From NCBI GenBank assembly GCA_964342485.1, contig CAYFFO010000007.1, positions 14,796 through 78,795 on the forward strand: a stretch of DNA of 64,000 bases, given 5' to 3'. The notes under the pieces were generated by a model. The model was not told where the DNA came from. It ran no database searches and saw only the letters and a list, made by a program, of their open reading frames with translations. Positions 17,396 through 24,496 of the stretch are shown one piece after another. The translations under genes were made by a program, and so were the position numbers. The stretch comes from CAYFFO01 sp964342485 (GTDB lineage: Bacteria > Chloroflexota > Dehalococcoidia > Lucifugimonadales > CAJWER01). Positions within the stretch are counted from its first letter, which is position 1. Each line of letters begins with the position of its first letter.

Positions 17396-19128
17396 ATAAA
17401 CAATCGATCGATCCTATTACTCTAGAAGTCATGCGTAATGCATTTTATTCTATCGCAGATGAAATGATTGTAGCTTTAATAAGGGCAAGTTACTCTACAA
17501 ACATCAAGGATCGTAGGGATGCCTCGTGTGCTATATATACTTCTACTGGAGATGTAGTAGTTGTAGCGCAAAGTGAAATAGGGACCCCTTTACATCTGGG
17601 TACTATGCAATCAGCTGTACGATCAGCTATGGCCGCATATCCTTTTGACGGACTTAAACCAGGCGATGCGGTAGCAATGAATATGCCATATCCTGCCGGA
17701 CCTGGTCATTTAAATGACCTCTGCTTGATTTCCCCTGTTTTCTACGAAGGTGAAATGATCGCTATTACAGCAAATCAGGCTCATCATGTTGACATGGGAG
17801 GATTTGCGCCGGGCTCGATGCCGTTTGGAGTACGTGAAATATTTCAAGAAGGTTTACAAATACCTCCTATAAAACTTTTTAGAAATGGTGAACTTGAGCC
17901 AGAGCTCTGGTCTTTGATATCTCAAAATGTTCGTCCACAGGTAGAAGTAAAGGGAGATCTTTTAGCTCAATATGCATGTAATATCACTGGTTCAAGACGC
18001 TTGGCTGAATTAATGGATCGATTTAGCACTGATACTGTTTCTACTTATCTTAAGGAAATGATTTCTTACTCAGAGAGAAGAATGCGATCAGCTTTAAAAA
18101 AGGTTCCAAAAGGTAAGTATAAGTATGAAGATGTGATTGAAGGAGACGGAATTACCGATAATCCGTACATGATAAGAGTAGAGATTGAATCTAGAGGAGA
18201 TTCTATAAGAGCTGATTTTTCAAAATCAGATGATGCTGCTTTAGGCCCAATTAATTGTAGATGGCCTTCAGTAGCTGCATGTGTTTATTATGTATTCAAA
18301 GCAATACTTGATCCAGAATTGCCTCCAAATGCAGGGGCCTATAGGCCTTTTGAAATTATTGTTAGAGACGGTAGTGTCTTATCTGCTAATTATCCAATGG
18401 CGGTGTGCAATGCAAATATCATTACTACACAAAGAATTACCGACGTATTGTTAGGTGCTTTGGCAGAAGCTATACCTGAAAAAGTACAGGCTGCATGTTC
18501 TGGAACCATGAATCTTCTTAATATCGGAGGGACGAATCCGAGGAATGGCGTTCTCTATAATTATATTGAAACATATGCTGGAGGTCAGGGTGCCATGTAT
18601 GACCTTGATGGAATGCATGCAATCCAGAATCATATGACAAATACTCGTAATGCTCCGGTGGAAGCTATAGAAGCAGCATATCCTCTTATAGTAGAAAAGT
18701 ACGCTCTGTTACCTGACAGTGAGGGCGCAGGTGAATATCGTGGTGGTGTAGGTTTGACTCGTATACTTAGGACCCAGGGTGACGTCCAGTTAACTCTTAG
18801 TTCTGATCGTGCATCGGTACCCCCTTGGGGATTGTTCGGAGGAGAACCGGCTAAGCCTTCTAAATGTGAAGTAATTGATAGCAATGGAAATAAGATGGAA
18901 CTTCCTTCAAAAGTTACAACTTCTGTACCGAATGATAGAGTTATAGTTACAGAGACTCCCGGGGGAGGAGGATGGGGAATTCCATCCATGCGTGACCCAG
19001 AAGATGTTAGATTGGATGTTTTAGATGGTTTGGTATCAATTGAACGGGCGCGTGAAGTTTATAAAGTACAAATAATTCCTGATACTCTGGAGATTGATGA
19101 AGATACTACTTTAAAACTCAGAGAGTAA
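17392..19128 (+). CDS. Hydantoinase subunit B family protein (HyuB-like, second copy)
   Basis: A 578-aa partner of the preceding HyuA-like protein, started by an ATGA overlap. HHVDMGG (His131-His132, Asp134) and FQEGLQIPPIKL correspond to HHTDVGG and YQEGLRIP of the first copy. The C-terminal TPGGGGWGIP then RDPE block is conserved. The two B subunits differ in the segment after the HHxDxGG motif (GFAPGSMPFG here against GIVPGSNSTN there), which is near the presumed substrate site, so different substrates are plausible. It is followed 20 bases later by a maleate isomerase-like gene in the same direction. Confidence 0.88.
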   Translation: MNKQSIDPITLEVMRNAFYSIADEMIVALIRASYSTNIKDRRDASCAIYTSTGDVVVVAQSEIGTPLHLGTMQSAVRSAMAAYPFDGLKPGDAVAMNMPYPAGPGHLNDLCLISPVFYEGEMIAITANQAHHVDMGGFAPGSMPFGVREIFQEGLQIPPIKLFRNGELEPELWSLISQNVRPQVEVKGDLLAQYACNITGSRRLAELMDRFSTDTVSTYLKEMISYSERRMRSALKKVPKGKYKYEDVIEGDGITDNPYMIRVEIESRGDSIRADFSKSDDAALGPINCRWPSVAACVYYVFKAILDPELPPNAGAYRPFEIIVRDGSVLSANYPMAVCNANIITTQRITDVLLGALAEAIPEKVQAACSGTMNLLNIGGTNPRNGVLYNYIETYAGGQGAMYDLDGMHAIQNHMTNTRNAPVEAIEAAYPLIVEKYALLPDSEGAGEYRGGVGLTRILRTQGDVQLTLSSDRASVPPWGLFGGEPAKPSKCEVIDSNGNKMELPSKVTTSVPNDRVIVTETPGGGGWGIPSMRDPEDVRLDVLDGLVSIERAREVYKVQIIPDTLEIDEDTTLKLRE

Positions 19129-19148
19129 GTGGGATATGTTTTTATTAG

Positions 19149-19880
19149 GTGCTTAGGTTGGATATTGCTTCTAAAAAAATTGGATTTATGCTTCCTTCTT
19201 CTTGTCTGGCATTTGAACAGGAATTCCTGAAACTAACTAAGGAAATAGATGACGTTATTGGAATACCAGCCAGAATGTTGATAAATGCTACCGATGCCAA
19301 TGGATTGATTGATATGAACCAGGGGATCGAACTAGCAGCAAAACAACTTTCTTCTACTGAACCTGATGTAGTGATATACATGTGTACATCAGGTAGTTTT
19401 AAAGATGGTGAAGATGGTAACCAGTTGATTAAAACCGAATTAGCAAGACTTGTGCCGAATTCAAAAATTATGACCACTAGTGAAGCTATTGTCAGAGGAA
19501 TCCAGACTCTTGGTATGAAAGAGATAACAATGACTACGCCCTATAATGAAGATTTGACTATGCGCGAGATAAATTTTTTGTTCCAACACAATATTAGAGT
19601 GAAAAGTCATTATTTTGCTGATATAGAAGATAATCTGGACAGGGGTAATGCACCGCCGGAAGATTGGTTGGATTTTGCCAAGAGACTTGATTATTCTGGG
19701 ACAGATGGATTTTTCCTAAGCTGCGGGAATATACAGACTTTAAAGATAATTGATAAATTGGAAAACTACAGTAGCCTCCCAGTAGTTAGCAGTACACAGG
19801 CAACAATATGGATGGCCTTACGACTCGCAGGCGTAGACACCCATATAGAAGGATTCGGTAGATTGTTTAGAGAATTTTAA
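19149..19880 (+). CDS. Maleate isomerase/arylmalonate decarboxylase-like protein (Asp/Glu racemase superfamily)
   Basis: A 243-aa member of the Asp/Glu racemase superfamily. The two catalytic cysteines are visible: Cys79 in IYMCTSGSF and Cys192 in FFLSCGNIQT. The CTSGS motif is the mark of the maleate cis-trans isomerase/arylmalonate decarboxylase branch rather than of hydantoin racemases. GTG at 19149 is the longest start, but TTG at 19158, which better respects spacing from TTAGG, is equally possible. The position straight after hyuB suggests isomerisation of a hydantoinase product or substrate, which is inference. Isomerase, racemase or decarboxylase activity cannot be separated by eye. 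Confidence 0.75.
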   Translation: MLRLDIASKKIGFMLPSSCLAFEQEFLKLTKEIDDVIGIPARMLINATDANGLIDMNQGIELAAKQLSSTEPDVVIYMCTSGSFKDGEDGNQLIKTELARLVPNSKIMTTSEAIVRGIQTLGMKEITMTTPYNEDLTMREINFLFQHNIRVKSHYFADIEDNLDRGNAPPEDWLDFAKRLDYSGTDGFFLSCGNIQTLKIIDKLENYSSLPVVSSTQATIWMALRLAGVDTHIEGFGRLFREF

Positions 19881-19885
19881 CTCGA

Positions 19886-19925
19886 TATTGATGTATAGAC
19901 CAAAGATTTATATTGATATATAGAC
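19886..19925. repeat. Pair of 15-base direct repeats upstream of M19 gene
   Basis: TATTGATGTATAGAC (19886-19900) and TATTGATATATAGAC (19911-19925) are direct repeats with one mismatch, spaced 25 bases start to start. They lie in the 94-base gap between the maleate isomerase-like gene and the M19 gene. They could be tandem regulator sites; no promoter boxes are clear around them. Confidence 0.5.
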
Positions 19926-19974
19926 GTGTTCGATACAGGTATTAATTGGGAACGAAATTAGAAAGGAGAAAGCT

Positions 19975-21075
19975 ATGCTTATTATTGATGGTGATTATCC
20001 GATGGCATATGGAGGAGTTGATCTAGATAGAGACCTTACTTTGCCGATAGATGAAATTCGGAGCTCATCTTTTAGACATACCGCATTAAATGGAAGCCCA
20101 GATGCAGAAACAATGGCATGCTTACCTGAAATGAGAAAAGGGGGAATAGCTGCTGCTCTTGTTAAGGTGGCAGGAAGAATAAGAAGACCCAATAGTCCTA
20201 TTTGGGGCTATCGCACAGCAGAGGCCGCATATTCGGCAGCCCATTCCCATCTGGCTTACTACAAGGTTCTTTCCTCAAAGGGTGAGACACGCCTGTTGAC
20301 AACAAGCGATGAGTTTAAGTCACATATGGCAAAGTGGCGAGAAACTGATGATTACACTTCTTTACCAGTTGGTTTGATAATTGGTATGGAAGGAGCCGAT
20401 CCAATAATTTGGCCAGATCAGGTCCATGAATGGTGGGGCCACGGATTACGGGTAATTAGTCTTTCTCATTATGGTGTAAGTACATATTCTCATGGGACTG
20501 GAACCGGCACTGATGGTGGATTATTTCCACCTGCTAGAGAACTTTTAATTGAGATGGAAAAGCTTGGGATGATCCTTGATGTTACTCATACTTCAGATCA
20601 TTCTGTGAGAGAAGCTCTGGAGATTTTCAACGGACCGATTCTTGCAAGTCACCAAAATTGTAGATCTGTAACTAAAGGGGAACGTCAACAGCCAGATGAT
20701 ATTTTGTCAGAAATAATAAATCGTGGTGGAGTAATTGGCCACTCAATGGATACATGGATGTTGTATAAGGGTGGTACTGATTGGGATAACATTCCTTCGC
20801 GCAGAGATGTTTTTGCTAGAAAAGAGGTTACTCTTGAAGAATTTGTTGATCATATTGACCACATAAGTCAAATTGCAGGAAACACTTTACATAGTGCAAT
20901 TGGGGGTGATACGGATGGTCAGGGTGGAAGGGAAGGAGCTCCATTTGAGATTGATACAGTTGCAGATTACCAGAAACTTGCTATAACACTCTCAAAAAGA
21001 GGTTATTTAGATCAAGATATTGAAAATATAATGTTCGGTAATTGGCAGAGATTTTATTGGGAAAAGCTTCCTTAG
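19975..21075 (+). CDS. M19-family (membrane dipeptidase-like) protein lacking the HxD metal motif
   Basis: A 366-aa protein of the renal/membrane dipeptidase family, which normally cleaves dipeptides, including D-residue ones, at a binuclear zinc site. Glu139 (IGMEGAD), His205 (LDVTHTSD), His226 (LASHQNCRS) and Asp312 (GGDTDG) match the expected ligands and catalytic residues. The N-terminal H-x-D pair does not: the segment is IDGDYPMAYG where the family has D-G/A-H-x-D, so His becomes Asp7 and Asp becomes Pro9. The following RDLTLPIDEIR block fits the family, so the alignment is sound. Strong GAAAGGAGA ribosome site. No signal peptide or anchor is seen. Activity may be altered or use one metal. 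Confidence 0.8.
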   Translation: MLIIDGDYPMAYGGVDLDRDLTLPIDEIRSSSFRHTALNGSPDAETMACLPEMRKGGIAAALVKVAGRIRRPNSPIWGYRTAEAAYSAAHSHLAYYKVLSSKGETRLLTTSDEFKSHMAKWRETDDYTSLPVGLIIGMEGADPIIWPDQVHEWWGHGLRVISLSHYGVSTYSHGTGTGTDGGLFPPARELLIEMEKLGMILDVTHTSDHSVREALEIFNGPILASHQNCRSVTKGERQQPDDILSEIINRGGVIGHSMDTWMLYKGGTDWDNIPSRRDVFARKEVTLEEFVDHIDHISQIAGNTLHSAIGGDTDGQGGREGAPFEIDTVADYQKLAITLSKRGYLDQDIENIMFGNWQRFYWEKLP

Positions 21076-21105
21076 GTAATATTAATTGGAGGAATAGGTG
21101 GGCTA

Positions 21106-21876
21106 ATGAAAATTTTAGTTGTGAATCCCTTTGGTGGCACTGAATTTCACGGTAACGAAAACTTGTCTAGGATAGCTAGAAGTGGCACAGAATTTGATAT
21201 GGTCAATATATCAGATATGTATCCTCTGAAGAATAACCAATGGTTATATTTCAAATATATGTGTACAGATGGGACATTGGAGAAAGTACTATGGGCTGAA
21301 AAAAATGGTTACGATGCAGTCTTTATTTCTTGTAATTTAGATATAGGTCTTTACGAGGCACGGCAACTTGTTGATATACCGGTTACAGCGACCTTAGAAT
21401 CAGCAGCTCTTTTTTCCTATATGATGGGGTCGTCTTTCTCTTTAGTTACTGTTGATTACCAAAATGGTAAGATTCAAGAATCACTACTTAAAACGTACGG
21501 TTTGCACAATAATTTCGTTTCGCAACGTCCTTTTAATATTGATGCGAATGATCTATATCTTGATAAAACTTCATCATCAAACACAATTGAAGCTGTAATT
21601 GACGCTGCTAAACTTTGCGTTGATCAGGATGGAGCAGAGGTAGTAATTCCTGGCTGTACTCTTGCCGGGTCTATTTTGACACATGATGTTCCAGATATAG
21701 AAAGTATTTTAGGTGTTCCAGTTATTGATGGAATGCTCACAGGTTTCAAAATGGCAGAGATGATGGTAGATCTAAAAGCATCGGGAATGCCTACAATTAG
21801 CAGGAAGGGTTGGTTTGAAAAGGTTCCTAAAACAGATTTTGAGACATTGAGAGCATTCCATAATAGGTCCTTTTAG
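21106..21876 (+). CDS. Asp/Glu/hydantoin racemase family protein
   Basis: A 256-aa racemase-superfamily protein of the hydantoin racemase branch. It begins MKILVVNPFG, as family members do, and has the two catalytic cysteines Cys76 (VFISCNLDIGLYEA) and Cys184 (VVIPGCTLAG). Hydantoin racemases interconvert D- and L-5-substituted hydantoins, and related proteins racemise Asp or Glu. With two HyuA/HyuB pairs, an M19 protein and a DAO-type oxidase nearby, a role in handling D/L forms of amino-acid derivatives is likely but unproven. It starts 30 bases after the M19 gene, with GGAGGA and AGGTGG upstream. Confidence 0.78.
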   Translation: MKILVVNPFGGTEFHGNENLSRIARSGTEFDMVNISDMYPLKNNQWLYFKYMCTDGTLEKVLWAEKNGYDAVFISCNLDIGLYEARQLVDIPVTATLESAALFSYMMGSSFSLVTVDYQNGKIQESLLKTYGLHNNFVSQRPFNIDANDLYLDKTSSSNTIEAVIDAAKLCVDQDGAEVVIPGCTLAGSILTHDVPDIESILGVPVIDGMLTGFKMAEMMVDLKASGMPTISRKGWFEKVPKTDFETLRAFHNRSF

Positions 21877-21912
21877 TAAAACAATTATTAATTGGAGGTA
21901 GGTTTATTCATT

Positions 21913-23082
21913 ATGAGAAATAGAACAGAAGCTGTGATTATCGGAGGCGGTGCTCTCGGCGCAAGTATTTTCTATTATCTAACAAAATTAGGTATGAAAG
22001 ACGTAGTACTTATTGAGAAAGGGGAACTTGGATCGGGTTCTACGGGTGATTCTGCCGCTTTTATACGACAGCATTATTCTAATGATGTATCTATACGACT
22101 AGTTAAAAAAAGCCTTGAATTTTTTCAGAGTTTCAGTAATGAATTTTCCGGTAATAGTGTGTTTGTTAACACTGGATGGTTTTTCTTGGTCCCACATGAT
22201 GCTGCAGATGTTTTTGATTCCAACATGATAAGGCTTAAGAATGAAGGCATAAAAACATGGACTATTTCGCTTTCTGACCTGACTGATGAGTTACCGGGCA
22301 TAAATACTGATGGGATTGGCAGAGTGGCTTTTGAGCCTGAATCCGGATACGTTGATCCACATGCCATGGTCAATGCGGTAGTAAATCAGGGTGTGATAAA
22401 TGGTGGGGAATTTATGATCAATAATCCTGTTATAGGAATAGATACTAGTGGGAAAACCAGTGTTGTAAAGACACCTGTAGGCGATATTGAGACCAGGATA
22501 GTAATAAATGCAGCAGGTCCATGGGCCCATCAAATCGGATTATGGATGGATATTGACTTGCCATTGGAAATATCTCGAGAACAGGATATTGTGGTTCGGC
22601 CCAATGAGGGGGCCACTGTTATAACTAGATGTGTGTCTAATATGGTTGATAGGACCTATATCCGAGCTGAGCCTGACGGACTAGTACTTGTTGGAACTGG
22701 TCATCCAAAAGAAAACGAGACGGCTAACCCAGATTTATATAAGAAGGAAGCAGACCAGGAGTTTGTGGCTGAAACAAGTCGGTTACTCGCTCACCGATTC
22801 CCATCTCTTTCAGGGTCAGAAGTGGTTAAAAGCTGGGCTGGACTTTACACAATAACTCCAGATTGGAACATGATTTTAGATCGTTCCCCTATAAACGATA
22901 ACCACTATTTTGCTGTAGGTGGTAGCGGTCACTCGTTCAAGATTGCGCCAGCTATGGGTCAATGTTTGGCAGAGATGATAGTTTTTGGTGAAGCTAAGAC
23001 CGTGGATATATCTGATCTGAATGCTCGACGTTTTGATACAGGACGGATTGTCGAATCAACTTATGGAGGGAATAGGAACTAA
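21913..23082 (+). CDS. FAD-dependent amine/amino-acid oxidoreductase (DAO family)
   Basis: A 389-aa flavoprotein from the ATG at 21913; GGAGGTAGG lies 11 bases upstream, better than the TTG at 21892. The ADP-binding motif VIIGGGALGAS is at residues 8-18 and the GSGSTGDSAAFIRQHYS stretch aligns with the FAD-contact region of sarcosine/glycine oxidases. The C-terminal AVGGSGHSFKIAPAMG block is the other FAD contact. The family oxidises secondary or primary amino acids such as sarcosine, glycine, proline or D-amino acids. It is located between a racemase and a transaminase gene, with its TAA directly abutting the next start. Confidence 0.82.
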   Translation: MRNRTEAVIIGGGALGASIFYYLTKLGMKDVVLIEKGELGSGSTGDSAAFIRQHYSNDVSIRLVKKSLEFFQSFSNEFSGNSVFVNTGWFFLVPHDAADVFDSNMIRLKNEGIKTWTISLSDLTDELPGINTDGIGRVAFEPESGYVDPHAMVNAVVNQGVINGGEFMINNPVIGIDTSGKTSVVKTPVGDIETRIVINAAGPWAHQIGLWMDIDLPLEISREQDIVVRPNEGATVITRCVSNMVDRTYIRAEPDGLVLVGTGHPKENETANPDLYKKEADQEFVAETSRLLAHRFPSLSGSEVVKSWAGLYTITPDWNMILDRSPINDNHYFAVGGSGHSFKIAPAMGQCLAEMIVFGEAKTVDISDLNARRFDTGRIVESTYGGNRN

Positions 23083-24021
23083 TTGACAAATAACATTGAA
23101 TATTTGGTTATGGATGGGGATATTGTGCAATATGATCAGGCTAAAATTCATATTGCAACCCCTTCTGTAAGGTATGGTTCAACAGCTTTTGAGGGCGTAA
23201 GAGCCTACTGGAATAATGACCTTAAAGAACTTTATTTATTTAGAGCAAGGGAGCACATAGATCGCCTGTTTCAATCGGCTAAATTAATGGGTATGGAAAC
23301 CTCTGGATATACCATAGACCAGATACTCGATTTAATTATCGAATTACTTATTGCCAATAAAATAGATTATGGAGTTCATCTTAGACCTAGTTTTTTTGTT
23401 AGTGGTGAAGGATCGATACAGTCCAGCAGCCCAGTATCGCTTGGAATAGTTGTCGTTCCGGCCAGAGGCGTCATTGATAAAGGAAGCTGGGATAGTAGGC
23501 CTTTCAGATTGTCAATTAGTTCTTGGAGAAGAATAGATGATAATAGCATGCCTCCAAGGATTAAATGTGCAGCTAATTATCAGAATGCACGGATGGCTTT
23601 AATACAGGCAGAAACAGATGGTTATGACGGGGCTTTAATGCTAGATTCCAGCGGACATGTGGCGGAGGAGGCAAGGGCTTGTATTTTCCTAGTCAGAGAA
23701 GGTGCAATAATCACACCTATGGTTACGAATTCTATATTAGAAAGTATAACAAGAAGTACCGCGATTCAGCTATTCAATGATATCCATGACAGACCTGTTA
23801 TTGAACGTGAAATTGATCGTACAGAACTATATTTAGCTGATGAGATATTTTTGACAGGTACAGCACTTGGTATCACACCGGTAGGACAAATAGACCGTTT
23901 TGAAATTGGAGCTGGAACACCTGGTACTATCACTACCTCTATCAACAATACGTATCTGGATGTAACGTTGGGTAAAGCAAAGCAATACCTTGATTGGGTT
24001 ACGCCTGTATATAGAAATTAA
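23083..24021 (+). CDS. Class IV aminotransferase (branched-chain type, copy 1)
   Basis: A 312-aa PLP enzyme like IlvE. Lys161 in PPRIKCAANYQNAR is the PLP-binding lysine; YGSTAFEGVRAYW (31-43) and DEIFLTGTALGITPV are characteristic of branched-chain aminotransferases. The start is TTG immediately after the upstream TAA, with GGAGGGAATAGG 6-18 bases before it. There is no separation from the flavin oxidase gene, so the pair is translationally linked. IlvE-type enzymes make or degrade Leu, Ile and Val, but in this catabolic context a role in amino-group disposal is possible. Copy 2 at 28777 is of a different subgroup. Confidence 0.83.
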   Translation: MTNNIEYLVMDGDIVQYDQAKIHIATPSVRYGSTAFEGVRAYWNNDLKELYLFRAREHIDRLFQSAKLMGMETSGYTIDQILDLIIELLIANKIDYGVHLRPSFFVSGEGSIQSSSPVSLGIVVVPARGVIDKGSWDSRPFRLSISSWRRIDDNSMPPRIKCAANYQNARMALIQAETDGYDGALMLDSSGHVAEEARACIFLVREGAIITPMVTNSILESITRSTAIQLFNDIHDRPVIEREIDRTELYLADEIFLTGTALGITPVGQIDRFEIGAGTPGTITTSINNTYLDVTLGKAKQYLDWVTPVYRN

Positions 24022-24022
24022 A

Positions 24023-24496
24023 ATGCACTCTTATTCAATTTGTGTATCCACCAGTTTGTTAATAAATTGCTCAAAAAACCAAGTCTGGAGATTTATATGT
24101 GACGTTGAGCAAATGGATAGATGGGCAAGAGGTTTCTCTAAAACTCGCTGGGTATCTGTTTCCGATGAATTAAGAGAGGGCTCTTTGTTCAACACTATTT
24201 TCAGTTATAGAGGCAAGGGTCACAAAGTTGGATTCAAAATCACAGATTATATTGTAGAGACCACTTTTGGATTTGAAACGGAAACAGGAAATCTACATTA
24301 TTCATCAATCATAGACTTGGCTGATGCAGAGGGAGCTACAAGGGTAAAGCTGACAATGTTGACCGGTTCACAAAACAAGGATCGTTCTTTTTTTTCTTCC
24401 ATATTAACTAAATTATATACTTGGTCTATGGGTAGACAAGTGAGAAAAGAACTAAATCTACTAAAAAAGACAATTGAAATTGGGGGCGTAAGGTAA
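24023..24496 (+). CDS. SRPBCC/polyketide-cyclase-like small protein
   Basis: A 157-aa protein with the layout of START-like (SRPBCC) lipid or cofactor-binding domains. The pattern is an N-terminal strand, then the helix-like SKNQVWRFICDVEQMDRW, several beta strands and a long amphipathic C-terminal helix ending RKELNLLKKTIEI. I placed the start at the ATG at 24023, one base after the previous stop, instead of an overlapping earlier start. The stop abuts the ATG of the dehydrogenase gene, so it is embedded in the operon. Fold assignment is by pattern; ligand and function are not known. Confidence 0.6.
   Translation: MHSYSICVSTSLLINCSKNQVWRFICDVEQMDRWARGFSKTRWVSVSDELREGSLFNTIFSYRGKGHKVGFKITDYIVETTFGFETETGNLHYSSIIDLADAEGATRVKLTMLTGSQNKDRSFFSSILTKLYTWSMGRQVRKELNLLKKTIEIGGVR

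Noticed and set aside
23990..24022. Earlier start of the SRPBCC-like gene overlapping the aminotransferase
   Set aside because: The ATG at 24023, one base after the aminotransferase stop, gives a sensible N-terminus without overlap.
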